From positions 1 through 64,000 of the forward strand of contig CBDCPE010000004.1 of the NCBI GenBank assembly GCA_965220055.1: DNA of 64,000 nt. Reading direction: 5' to 3'. Origin of the DNA: Bin87 sp965220055. Its GTDB lineage: Bacteria > Chloroflexota > Dehalococcoidia > Lucifugimonadales > UBA3495. Below, piece by piece: positions 27,227 to 35,146 of the stretch (position 1 is the first letter of the stretch; every line of letters begins with the position of its first letter). The notes below the pieces were generated by a model. It was not told where the DNA came from. It saw nothing but the letters and a program-made list of their open reading frames with translations, and searched no databases. The translations under genes and the position numbers were made by a program.

Positions 27227-27256
27227 CGCGGGGGCGAATGATCATTCGCCCCCGCG
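27227..27256. repeat. GGGGCGAA palindromic repeat, copy 4
   Basis: A perfect 30-bp palindrome: CGCGGGGGCGAATGA and its complement TCATTCGCCCCCGCG, between the cupin stop and the CoA-binding gene start on the minus strand. It is the longest member of the family here. Confidence 0.85.
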
Positions 27257-27290
27257 TAAATCGCCTACCGGTCTATGATCGCTCGCCGGT

Positions 27291-27665
27291 TTACCGGCTG
27301 GCCGTGCTGTCACTCGCGGTGATGGTGATGTGCCCCATGTAACCATTCGCCGACGCACCGTGCCAGTGGTTCTCGCCGGCCTTGATCTGGACCACGTCGC
27401 CGACCCCCACGTGATGCTCCTCGGTCTCGTTGGCCACGATCCCGTTCCCCACGGTAATGACCAGGATCTGGTCGCTGCTGTGGATATGCCATCCCGTCTG
27501 GGCGCCCGTCTGAAAGTTCACCACGCTGGCGTTGAAGAAGTCGCTCTCACCCTCTGGGATGATGGGTTGACGGGTGCGATGCACCTCTCCTCCGGTCCAG
27601 CCGGGTACCGCCGCGGCGGGTCCCAGCTGCACGTGCTCTACATTGGCTATTCGTACTACGCGCAT
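27291..27665 (-). CDS. Cupin-domain protein
   Basis: 124 residues; start ATG 27665 with AGGAGG upstream. A single small beta-barrel cupin: GAQTGWHIHSSDQILVI carries two His and a downstream polar residue of motif 1, and GVGDVVQIKAGENHWHGAS supplies motif 2. Such proteins bind a metal and act as small enzymes (isomerase, decarboxylase or dioxygenase) or sensors; the sequence does not decide which. Followed by the CoA-binding gene on the same strand. Confidence 0.88.
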   Translation of the reverse strand: MRVVRIANVEHVQLGPAAAVPGWTGGEVHRTRQPIIPEGESDFFNASVVNFQTGAQTGWHIHSSDQILVITVGNGIVANETEEHHVGVGDVVQIKAGENHWHGASANGYMGHITITASDSTASR

Positions 27666-27701
27666 GGTCTTGCCTCCTGGTGTTTTTGTGTCGTTTTGAC
27701 G

Positions 27702-27914
27702 TCAGGCAGGGACTGAATCCCGAAGCTGTGCCAGTAGTTCCGCATCCGTGTCGAATTCCAGTTCCAGAAGCCCGCGGGCCAACCGGTAAGCCACGCGGCG
27801 GTCTTCGTCGTCATCAGTAGCCAAAAGTTCGCGAATACCTTTGACGGTTTCGGCACGCAACTCAGGATCACGGTGTATCGCGCGGCGCTCGGCAATCTTC
27901 CAATCCTCAGACAT
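27702..27914 (-). CDS. Small acidic protein, possible antitoxin remnant
   Basis: 70 residues from ATG 27914 (MSEDWKIAERRAIHRDPEL), 17 bp after the stop of a decayed toxin gene and with AGGGG upstream; a GTG two codons earlier is possible. It is helical and acidic (LATDDDEDRRVAYRLARGLLELEFD). The order of toxin then small protein is that of addiction modules. The usual partner has a helix-turn-helix C-terminus, which is missing here, so it could be a shortened antitoxin or unrelated. Confidence 0.5.
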   Translation of the reverse strand: MSEDWKIAERRAIHRDPELRAETVKGIRELLATDDDEDRRVAYRLARGLLELEFDTDAELLAQLRDSVPA

Positions 27915-27931
27915 AGCCACAATTTGCCCCT

Positions 27932-28252
27932 TTATAGCCGTCGTGTTCTATGGGCCCGCCACCTTTCCTTTGCCGTGTTGATGTCATCTTGCTGGGTTCC
28001 CTTGTCGCCTCCGCCCAACAAAATTATCAACGCCGGTCCATCCCATGCTAGATATATTCGGTAGCCTGGGCCAAAGTTTGCTCGGCGTTCGAGCACTCCT
28101 TCACCAACGGCTCAAGTGTCACCTAAATTCCCATCCTCCATTCGGGCAATGACCTGTTGGATCCTATGCCGAACCGTCGGAGACAGGTCGTTCATCCAGC
28201 GGCTGAACGGACTCCGCCCCCTGTGATCCAAGTACGCCCGAACTTCCGGCAT
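27932..28252 (-). pseudogene. RelE/ParE-type addiction module toxin with in-frame stop
   Basis: From ATG 28252 the frame reads MPEVRAYLDHRGRSPFSRW, then a TGA at 28114-28112, then in the same frame AVGEGVLERRANFGPGYRIYLA, ALIILLGGGDKGTQQDDI and KERWRAH to a TAA at 27932. This is the full pattern of the RelE/ParE-like addiction-module killer proteins (FGPGYRIYL, ILLGGGxKxxQxxDI). In relatives the stop position is usually a lysine before VGEGV, so the TGA looks like a nonsense lesion and the toxin is probably dead. It is too short per frame to appear as a standard open reading frame. Confidence 0.8.
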
Positions 28253-28352
28253 ACTGCCATTCTAGCACCGGCCTTCCACACCTACAGACGCCTAGCTGTC
28301 ATCAGTCCACTGGCGGAGGCGTGGTACGCCCCCGCCGTTCGGTCTCCAATCC

Positions 28353-29255
28353 TCACTTCGCCGGCACCGGAAGCCCCGCGACCTTGATCGGCACGCTCCC
28401 GACGGTGTTCCGGCTGGTGAAATACAGCGTCCTCCAGTCGGCACCGCCGAAGCACAGGTTGGTCGTCGCCGGCTGCCCGTGCACTACGACGCCAAGGGTC
28501 TCTCCGCCGGCGTTCATGATGTGCAGCCCGCCCGTGCCGCCGCAGTAGACGTTGCCCTCGGTGTCCACCTTCATCCCGTCCGGCACGCCCTCCCGTTCGC
28601 CGCGCATGTCGGCGAACACCCGTTGCGTCGCCAGCGAAACCGTCCCGTCGTCCTGCACCTCGAAGGCGCGGATGATGCCCTTCCGGGAATCGTTGACGTA
28701 GAGAATGGTTTCATCCGGATTGAACGCCAGCCCGTTCGGCACCACGAAGTCAGCCACCAGCAGCGTCAGCGTCCCCAGGTCGGCGGACAGCCGATACACG
28801 CCGGAGATGGTCTGCTCCCACTGCTCGCGCGGCCGCCGGGCCGTCCACGGATCTGTGAAGTAGATGCTGCCGTCCGACTTGACCACCACGTCGTTGGGCC
28901 GGTTAAGTTGTCGGCCCTGGAACTGGTTGGCCAGCACGGTGGTCGAACCGTCGTGCTCCAGCCGGCTGACACGCCTGCCGTCGTGCTCGGCCGCAATCAG
29001 CCGACCCTGCGGGTCGCGGGTCAGCCCGTTGTGCCGGTTCACCGGCTCGGCATCGACGGTCACGCCGGAACCGGGCGTGTAGCGCATCCGACGGTTGTTG
29101 TGGATGTCGCTGAACAGCAGGTAGCCGCCGTCGCTCCACCACACCGGGCCTTCGGCGGGTCCCTCGGAACCCCCAAAGCCTGACCCATGCTCCTCAATGG
29201 GAGCGTTGGTGTCGATGATGGCGTCCAGAGCGGGAGACAACTTTTCGATGGGCAT
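28353..29255 (-). CDS. SMP-30/gluconolactonase-like beta-propeller hydrolase
   Basis: 300 residues. The propeller fold hydrolyses sugar lactones with a divalent metal. Conserved pieces: EGPVWWSDGGYLLFSDI (metal Glu), RHNGLTRDPQGRLIAAEHDGRRVSRLEHDG, RPNDVVVKSDGSIYFTDP (metal Asn), PNGLAFNPDETILYVNDS and PDGMKVDTEGNVYCGG (catalytic Asp). No signal peptide. Precise substrate unknown. It stands between the decayed toxin module and the NCS2 permease, divergent to the latter. Confidence 0.9.
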   Translation of the reverse strand: MPIEKLSPALDAIIDTNAPIEEHGSGFGGSEGPAEGPVWWSDGGYLLFSDIHNNRRMRYTPGSGVTVDAEPVNRHNGLTRDPQGRLIAAEHDGRRVSRLEHDGSTTVLANQFQGRQLNRPNDVVVKSDGSIYFTDPWTARRPREQWEQTISGVYRLSADLGTLTLLVADFVVPNGLAFNPDETILYVNDSRKGIIRAFEVQDDGTVSLATQRVFADMRGEREGVPDGMKVDTEGNVYCGGTGGLHIMNAGGETLGVVVHGQPATTNLCFGGADWRTLYFTSRNTVGSVPIKVAGLPVPAK

Positions 29256-29593
29256 GGTCGCGCCTCCTGGTGCGTCGGGCCTCTATTAGAGGCTGTGCCG
29301 GCGATGGCCGAGATGAGGATCATTCGCGCCGCCATTGTAAGCGCGCCAGCGGACGCCGCGCAAACCATCCATCGGCCTCCATCATCGCCGGCATGCTCGC
29401 CCCAGTTGGAGCCGTACAAACCCCCTTGCCGGCATATGTTCCCGCTGCAATAGTGCCTCGCGTATGATTTGGGAAGTGCCGGAATATCGCTGCTGGAAAC
29501 ACGTTTAATGTGTTTCCACCTTCAGACATTTCAGTGTCCTCTACCACGCAACCGAATACGGTGATGAATCCGCACATAACAGAGGTGTAACCG
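29256..29593. promoter_or_regulatory. Intergenic with hairpin upstream of NCS2 permease
   Basis: The divergent spacer contains a perfect inverted repeat GGAAACAC (29495-29502) and GTGTTTCC (29510-29517) with a 7-base loop, about 75 bp before the permease start. It is an 8-bp stem without a T-run, so an operator or leader hairpin is more likely than a terminator. Nothing resembling a purine riboswitch was seen. Confidence 0.4.
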
Positions 29594-31330
29594 TTGGCTG
29601 CAACCCAGGTGAACGAGCACATCCGCTACGAACCGTACGAACATCCTCCCCACCTGCTGGCCGACGGCGCCGGTGCCCAGGCCGCCTTACTCATCATCGG
29701 GGGCATAGTCTTGGGCGTGGCGGTCGTCTTCCGCATCGCCGATCAACCCGCGGAATACCTGGCGTGGGCAGTGTTCGCCGCGCGGCTGATCAGCGGCATC
29801 ACTACCATCATCCAGGCCGCCCGTGTCTGGCGCATCGGCGCCGGACACATCCTGGTCATGGGCACCTCCGGCGCATTCTTCGCCGTCTGCGTCGCCGCGC
29901 TGGTTGAGGGCGGACCCGCCGTGATGGCCAGCCTCGTCATCATATCCGCGCTGTTCCAGTTCCTGCTGGCGGCCCGCCTCTCCGTGCTGCGGCGTATCTT
30001 CACCCCGGTGGTCTCCGGCACCGTGATCATGCTGATCGCCGCGACGGTCATGCCCATCGTGTTCGGCATGCTCGCCGAGGTCCCCGACGGAACTCCCTCC
30101 GCGGCTTCGCCGTTGGCCGCCTTGGCAACCACCGCCATCGTGGTGGCCCTCGTCCTGCGGGGCTCTCCGTCGTTGCGGCTTTGGTCGCCCGTCGTCGGCA
30201 TCGTCGTCGGCTGCGCGGTTGCGGCCCCATTTGGCATGTACGACGTGCAATACGTGAAGGACGCTCCCTGGATCGGCATCCCCTTCGGAGCCTGGCCTGG
30301 CCTCAACTTCACCCCGGGCGTCGAATTCTGGGCGCTCCTGCCGGCTTTCATCGTGGTCACTCTGGTTGGAGCCATCGAAACCATCGGCGACGGCGTGGCC
30401 ATCCAGCGCGTTTCCCGCCGCCCTCCCCAGGCCACCGACTACCGCGTCGTGCAGGGAGCCCTCAACGCCGACGGCCTGGGCAACTTCCTCTCCGGCATCG
30501 CCGGTACGCTCCCCAACACCACCTACTCCACCGGCATCTCCCTCGCCAAGGTCACCGGCATCGCCGCCCGTCGCGTTGGCATCGTCGGCGTCATCTTCAT
30601 CGTCCTCGCCTTCTTCCCCAAGGCCATGGCCCTGCTGATCGCCATCCCGTCCCCCGTCGCCGCCGCCTACGTTGGCGTCCTGATCGCGCTGTTATTCGTG
30701 CAGGGCATGCGAATCATCATCCAGGACGGACTGGACCACCGCAAGGCCACCGTCGCCGGCGTCTCCTTCTGGATCGGCGTGGGATTCCAGAACGGTGTGA
30801 TTTTCCCCGAGCTGTTGGGTGACGGTTTCCTGGCAATTCTGTTGGGTAACGGCATGACCTCCGGCGCCGTCGTCGCGGTCCTGATGATGGCGTTCCTGGA
30901 GTTGAGCAAACCACGACGACGCCGGCTCCGCGTCGAACTCGATGCCGACGCACCCCAGAAGGTGGACGAATTCTTGCGTGCATTCGCCTCCCGCATCAGG
31001 TGGAAGCCCGAGTCCGACGACCGGCTGGCCGCCGCCGGCGAAGAAACGCTGGCGATCCTCTCCCAGGAGGACGAAGAAACGCCGTCAGCGTCCCTGCGCC
31101 GGCTCACCGTGGACGCTCGTCGCGAAGGCAGTACCGTCGAGCTGGAGTTCGTATCGGCTCTCGCGGGCGACAACGTCGAGGACCGCCTCACCTATCTCAG
31201 CGCCTTGCCTCCCGTGCCCGACAACGGCGAAGTGTCCTTCCGCCTGCTGCACCACTACGCCTCCGAAGTCCGCCACCAGAAGTACCACGGCCTGGACATC
31301 GTAACCGTCAGCGTCGCCACCACCATGTGA
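29594..31330 (+). CDS. NCS2 uracil/xanthine permease with ATPase-like C-terminal domain
   Basis: 578 residues, starting at TTG 29594 after AGAGGTG. Residues 1-430 hold about 12-14 membrane helices of the NCS2 family, with GHILVMGTSGAFFAVC, the QR-type ETIGDGVAIQRVSRRPPQATDYR and GTLPNTTYSTGISLAKVTGIAARRVG. Such carriers import nucleobases with protons or sodium. The last 130 residues are soluble: ADAPQKVDEFLRAFASR, LAAAGEETLAIL and EVSFRLLHHYASEVRHQKYHGLDIVTVSV, a pattern I judge HATPase-like (as in anti-sigma or kinase ATP-binding domains). That suggests an unusual sensor or regulatory tail. Confidence 0.85.
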   Translation: MAATQVNEHIRYEPYEHPPHLLADGAGAQAALLIIGGIVLGVAVVFRIADQPAEYLAWAVFAARLISGITTIIQAARVWRIGAGHILVMGTSGAFFAVCVAALVEGGPAVMASLVIISALFQFLLAARLSVLRRIFTPVVSGTVIMLIAATVMPIVFGMLAEVPDGTPSAASPLAALATTAIVVALVLRGSPSLRLWSPVVGIVVGCAVAAPFGMYDVQYVKDAPWIGIPFGAWPGLNFTPGVEFWALLPAFIVVTLVGAIETIGDGVAIQRVSRRPPQATDYRVVQGALNADGLGNFLSGIAGTLPNTTYSTGISLAKVTGIAARRVGIVGVIFIVLAFFPKAMALLIAIPSPVAAAYVGVLIALLFVQGMRIIIQDGLDHRKATVAGVSFWIGVGFQNGVIFPELLGDGFLAILLGNGMTSGAVVAVLMMAFLELSKPRRRRLRVELDADAPQKVDEFLRAFASRIRWKPESDDRLAAAGEETLAILSQEDEETPSASLRRLTVDARREGSTVELEFVSALAGDNVEDRLTYLSALPPVPDNGEVSFRLLHHYASEVRHQKYHGLDIVTVSVATTM

Positions 31331-31599
31331 CGCCCACCGACGAAAACGGCCCGTCACGACCTCGTTATCAAAGGTCCACCACCTCGAGGGATTCCACTGC
31401 GCGCACGTAGTTACCCCCGGTCAACCCGCCCTCCGCCAACAACGTAATGCGACCCGAAGGTGCCGGGCGCAGATACCGTCCGATAGGTAGGCGCTCAATA
31501 GACGATCTCCGCCGGCTGCTCCACTGCCGAGATCGTTTACTGCGTGGGATGGAGCCCTATGTTCTACCCATTACTCCCGGATCCGCGGCGGCGTTTATC

Positions 31600-32061
31600 T
31601 CACGATCGCTGGACTCGCGGAGCGAGTCTAAGCCACGCGATCGACTCTATGGCGTCGAAAATTTGCGCATAGCCGGCGTCGTTCGGCGCCCACTGGGGAG
31701 ACAAATTGAGCAGGCCGAACGCCGAGATGACTTCTTGCTTTTCATCAAACGACAACAGATCCGATCTCTCCAACACGATAGATTTAACCTGTCGATACAT
31801 GTCATCTAAATGCGCTTTCCTGACCTGATCGGCCGAGGAATATTGCCCAGTAAGATCGCCTTGATATGTGATCTCAGTCGCCCCGAAAATCATATCCCTA
31901 TATCGTCGGATGGTTGAGGATAGGTACCCTACCTGTTCCCTTCTTCTCAGGCGATGCTGAATCGCGTCTTTGAACCCGGCTAATACTGCAAACGTAACGC
32001 CTGAAATCAGCCCTGCTGACGCGCCGATGACGATCCCTTCCCAGACTGAGCCCGTTGGCAA
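31600..32061 (-). CDS. Small N-anchored protein, unknown
   Basis: 153 residues from TTG 32061 after GGGAGA. One hydrophobic segment at about residues 9-28 (GIVIGASAGLISGVTFAVLA), then a charged helix ending in QRL and QVGYL, then a soluble helical part. GC is lower than in the neighbours. I do not recognise a family. It is convergent with the NCS2 gene and separated from it by about 270 bp in which I see no gene. Confidence 0.5.
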   Translation of the reverse strand: MPTGSVWEGIVIGASAGLISGVTFAVLAGFKDAIQHRLRRREQVGYLSSTIRRYRDMIFGATEITYQGDLTGQYSSADQVRKAHLDDMYRQVKSIVLERSDLLSFDEKQEVISAFGLLNLSPQWAPNDAGYAQIFDAIESIAWLRLAPRVQRS

Positions 32062-32306
32062 TATATTTCTCCCAGCGTAGCGTATGGTACGTGCAACTCA
32101 TGATGGCTTGCACATCATCCAACACGTGGAACGATTTGCTCTGCAGTTCCCTCACTGTCCAAACCGCAGATTGCGCCACATTATCCTACACACTCGCCAT
32201 TACGTGTTCCGTAAAGACCGACGGCCAAACCCTCCGCAGCAACCACATGGGCCGATGCCGTCCGGTTACCGAAGCTTGTGAACAACACCCACCCCAACCG
32301 TCCCCG

Positions 32307-33650
32307 TCAGCCCTCCCCCTCCTCTCCCGCTTTCCGCTGCGACGGCGCCAGCCGCGGCCTCCCCAGGAACAGGAACCCCGCCGACCCGGCCGCGCTGATC
32401 ACCATGATGATCGCCAGCGGCAGGGTATGGGTTCCCGGGAGCAAATAGAACAGGACTGACCCTACCGATAGTCCGGGGTTCAGGGTCATGATCATCATGG
32501 ATATTGCGGTAATCGTAGCGAAGTTGCGTCGCCCGAAGTACGCCCCGTTTGCCGCGAAGGCCAGCGGGTACGCGCCGCCCGCGCCGGCTCCGGCCAGCGC
32601 GGTGGCAAGGTAGACCATCGGCAGCGTTTGCGCGAACGCCAGGACCCCCACTCCGATTGCCTGCACGAGGCCGAATGCGAACATCACCCGACCGACGGGG
32701 TACCGGTCTGCCATCCATCCTCCCACCAGCATGAACGCCAGAAAGCACAGCTCCTCATAAGATAGGACCTGGCCGGCCGATTCCTGGCCAAACTCGTACT
32801 GGCGCAATATCGCCGATCTGAAGAACCTCCCGCCCGACGCCACCGACACGACCAGCCCGCCAACCACCAACAACCAGAAGGCCCTGGTGCGCAACGCCTC
32901 CCGCCAGGTGTAGTCGTGGACCACGCCCGCGCTATCCGCCCATTGGGCCACTTCAGTCTCGTCCGCTTCAGTCTCGACCTGGCAATCCGGGCCGACGCCG
33001 TCGGGATGTTGACCAATATCCTCGGGCCGGTTGCGGATCTGCCGCGAGAGCGGCCAGGCCAGTATCAGGACCACCGCGGCCGCCGCCACCGAAGCCAAGC
33101 GCGAGTCGATCTGGGTCAACGGCTCCGGCGCAGATCTCGTTATGTCGAGCAAGTGGGACAACGCAACCGACGGCAGCATCAGCACGGCCATCGCCGTTGC
33201 GCGCCGTCGCCGGAACCAGTTGTTCACCGCTGCGGCGGCCGGCAGCTGGGTCCCCAGAGCGGTGCCAACGCCCACAAAGGCCAGCGACAGGTACAGAGCC
33301 GCCGTTACCTGGTGTCCCGCGTACAGCACGCCTCCAATGGCGAGCGTCACGAATCCCCACAGGATCAGCCGACGCGCTCCCCATCGGTCAATCGCCCACC
33401 CGGCCAACGGAATCGCCAGCAACGGCGCCGACCCGGCCAGCAACCCATAGGCCGATGCAAGGCCAAAACCACCGTCGTCGCCGGCTGCCGGAAATTCCCG
33501 AAACGCCGGGGGCAGCACCTGCATCCAGCCCCTACCGAACCAGCCGATCACCACCACGACCGCACCGACCCACACCATCCGCCAGCCTTGAAAATCAGCG
33601 GAGATTGGCTGCGGATCGGCAGTTGTCTGTTCGCCTGTGCCCAGCGTCAT
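32307..33650 (-). CDS. MFS transporter
   Basis: 447 residues with twelve membrane segments. MFS hallmarks: GWAIDRWGARRLIL (loop 2-3 motif) and GGWMADRYPVGRVMF in the second half. A long hydrophilic middle loop (about residues 205-245) is acidic (EADETEVAQW). The protein is a secondary carrier in the inner membrane; substrate cannot be read. It resembles the OFA/MCT-like branch. No neighbouring gene indicates a pathway. Confidence 0.85.
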   Translation of the reverse strand: MTLGTGEQTTADPQPISADFQGWRMVWVGAVVVVIGWFGRGWMQVLPPAFREFPAAGDDGGFGLASAYGLLAGSAPLLAIPLAGWAIDRWGARRLILWGFVTLAIGGVLYAGHQVTAALYLSLAFVGVGTALGTQLPAAAAVNNWFRRRRATAMAVLMLPSVALSHLLDITRSAPEPLTQIDSRLASVAAAAVVLILAWPLSRQIRNRPEDIGQHPDGVGPDCQVETEADETEVAQWADSAGVVHDYTWREALRTRAFWLLVVGGLVVSVASGGRFFRSAILRQYEFGQESAGQVLSYEELCFLAFMLVGGWMADRYPVGRVMFAFGLVQAIGVGVLAFAQTLPMVYLATALAGAGAGGAYPLAFAANGAYFGRRNFATITAISMMIMTLNPGLSVGSVLFYLLPGTHTLPLAIIMVISAAGSAGFLFLGRPRLAPSQRKAGEEGEG

Positions 33651-33784
33651 TTGGATGTCACGGTACCGGGGAATCTACCGCACCACCCACCGGCGCAGCG
33701 CAAGCCCCCTCAGCAGTGCCGCCTATGTTGCCCTCCCGCAAAGCCCCGGCCGCACCGTCGTCATTCTCACATCTACCCAATTTT

Positions 33785-33836
33785 TTGTCATTGCGGGTAC
33801 CCCATGTTGTCATTGCCAGCGAAGCACGGCAATCTC
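33785..33836. repeat. GTCATTGCGAG-type interspersed repeat
   Basis: TTGTCATTGCGGGTACC and then TTGTCATTGCCAGCGAAG with CACGGCAATCTCG: one complete copy preceded by a half copy. It lies just before the promoter of the RNA element. Confidence 0.7.
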
Positions 33837-33878
33837 GCTGCCCTTAACAGCCACCCAAAAATACTGACACCACCCCTC

Positions 33879-33908
33879 TTGCCACATTCAGAACGTATGC
33901 TCTATAAT
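33879..33908 (+). promoter_or_regulatory. Promoter of structured RNA element 1
   Basis: TTGCCA (33879-33884), 18-bp spacer, TATAAT (33903-33908). Transcription would begin a few bases before the element. The same TATAATGG...CACAGGCGA arrangement exists at the second copy near 52.9 kb. Confidence 0.55.
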
Positions 33909-33914
33909 GGCGTC

Positions 33915-34164
33915 ACAGGCGATAAATCGGTTCCATCGACCAGGTTCCGAGCGTTCACGGCCAATCAGCACCAAGTCGCTGCCGGCCTCTGCAGGAGACT
34001 GTCTCCGACCGCTTTAATCGGGGCAGTCCCCTCGGCCACCGCGCCCGCCACAGCGCGCCATGCTTCAGGCATGGAGAATGAGAGCAAAAACCACAGCGCA
34101 CCACCTCCGGCCGTAGGGCTGATACCGCTCGGAACCTGGTCAAACACTCCAAATCATCGCCTGT
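33915..34164 (+). ncRNA. Structured RNA element, copy 1 (about 250 nt core)
   Basis: The core is closed by ACAGGCGAT (33915-33923) with ATCGCCTGT (34156-34164). Inside is a perfect 16-bp helix, GACCAGGTTCCGAGCG (33938-33953) with CGCTCGGAACCTGGTC (34126-34141). Then come ATCAGC with GCTGAT, a CGGCC/GGCCG pairing, a hairpin with GGAGACTG/CAGTCCCC and a hairpin CCATGCTTCAGGCATGG. A second, sequence-related copy lies at 52668-52927. It lacks the hallmark motifs of tmRNA, RNase P RNA and SRP RNA, and I do not recognise it. It is transcribed toward rplU but ends well before the rplU promoter; homology between copies reaches to about 34250. A transposable MITE is the main alternative. Confidence 0.55.
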
Positions 34165-34440
34165 ACACTCTGAAAAACTCGGAGGAAGCCCATCGCAACA
34201 CCAACCTGAATTCTCAGGCGACGGCAGTCCATCGCCTGTCTGCTGTCGCCGCGAAAATCCCAACCCACGCTCCCACCGGCACACCTTTCCCAGGGCGTCG
34301 GCGGTTCGTGCATTGTCCGAAAGTCGCCGGATCCACGCCCGGCCGGGCTGTCGCGATTCCGCGCGGCCCGTCTCCAGTCGCCGCGGCGCGTGTTGTGATG
34401 CCCCGGCTTCGGAGACGCCGCGGTGCTGACGCATCTGTCC

Positions 34441-34470
34441 TTGACACCGCCAAATGCCGAAACATAGAAT
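34441..34470 (+). promoter_or_regulatory. Promoter of the rplU operon
   Basis: TTGACA at 34441-34446, 18-bp spacer, TAGAAT at 34465-34470, 26 bp before the rplU start. A good sigma-70-type match for a ribosomal protein operon. Confidence 0.7.
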
Positions 34471-34496
34471 GGTAGGCCGTTTGGGAGATTACCGAA

Positions 34497-34853
34497 ATGG
34501 ATTACGCAATCGTTAAAACCGGCGGCAAACAGTACCGCGTCTCGCCCGGCGACGTGCTCGACGTGGAGTTGCTCGAAGCCGAAGAGGGCAGCACCACCGA
34601 GCTGGATCAGGTGCTGGCCGTGTCCCGGGACGGGCAGATGCGCTTCGGTGCCCCTACTATTGAGGGCGCCAGGGTCATCGCCGAGATCCAGTCCCACTAC
34701 AAGGATCGCAAGATCATCGTCTACAAGTACAAGGCCAAGACCCGATACCGCCGCAAGAAGGGGCATCGGCAGAACTACACCCGGATCCGCATCCAGGATA
34801 TCGATACCGGACACGAGCCCGATACCGGACACGAGCCCCAGACCGGAGGATAG
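34497..34853 (+). CDS. rplU: 50S ribosomal protein L21
   Basis: 118 residues. Typical L21 opening DYAIVKTGGKQYRVSPGDVLDVE and the conserved KIIVYKYKAKTRYRRKKGHRQNYTRIRI. It binds 23S rRNA in the large subunit. The C-terminal tail has an unusual tandem DTGHEP-DTGHEP, made by an 18-bp direct repeat at 34803-34838. It is followed 4 bp later by rpmA, the usual L21-L27 order. A promoter with TTGACA and TAGAAT lies just upstream. Confidence 0.97.
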   Translation: MDYAIVKTGGKQYRVSPGDVLDVELLEAEEGSTTELDQVLAVSRDGQMRFGAPTIEGARVIAEIQSHYKDRKIIVYKYKAKTRYRRKKGHRQNYTRIRIQDIDTGHEPDTGHEPQTGG

Positions 34854-34857
34854 AGAG

Positions 34858-35136
34858 ATGGCCCACAAGAAGGCCGGCGGCAGCACCAACAACGGCCGCG
34901 ATAGCAACCCTAAGCGCCTCGGCGTCAAGAAGTACGGAGGCGAGCAGGTCACCGGCGGCTCCATCATCGTGCGCCAGCGCGGCACCCGCATCCGCCCCGG
35001 CACCAACGTCGGCATGGGCCGAGACCACACCCTGTTTGCCAAGATCGAAGGCCAAGTCACCTACGAGTGGCACGCCAGGGGCAAGCGCCGGGTTAGCGTA
35101 TATCCGATGGCCGACGTCGCTGCGGCCGCAGCGTAA
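34858..35136 (+). CDS. rpmA: 50S ribosomal protein L27
   Basis: 92 residues starting MAHKKAGGSTNNGRDSNPKRLG at ATG 34858, with GGAGG 12 bases upstream; the longer frame is out of context. The N-terminal HKKAGGST region reaches the peptidyl-transferase centre in the ribosome. The middle carries GGSIIVRQRGTRIRPGTNVGMGRDHTLFA as in other L27s. The C-terminus has an Ala-rich tail. Co-transcribed with rplU and rpmE. Confidence 0.97.
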   Translation: MAHKKAGGSTNNGRDSNPKRLGVKKYGGEQVTGGSIIVRQRGTRIRPGTNVGMGRDHTLFAKIEGQVTYEWHARGKRRVSVYPMADVAAAAA

Positions 35137-35146
35137 GGGGATTACC

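Noticed and set aside
27932..28252. Selenocysteine reading of the TGA in the toxin gene
   Set aside because: Family relatives have a non-Cys residue at this position and no Sec-type context or SECIS hairpin was seen; a nonsense lesion is simpler.
31370..31480. Short minus-strand stretch reading GRYLRPAPSGRITLLAEGG...
   Set aside because: Looks like the end of a lost gene, but upstream frames break at once and nothing supports it beyond about 45 codons.
34072..34280. Possible short peptide beginning with ATGGAGAATGAGAGC inside the RNA element
   Set aside because: The start is shared by both copies, but copy 2 has an extra base (GAGCC) that shifts the frame, so the conservation is better explained by RNA structure.
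32916..34475. Plus-strand frame of 519 codons over the MFS gene and the RNA element
   Set aside because: It spans an antisense MFS gene, interspersed repeats and the structured element; composition is Arg/Pro/Ala/Ser-rich without motifs.
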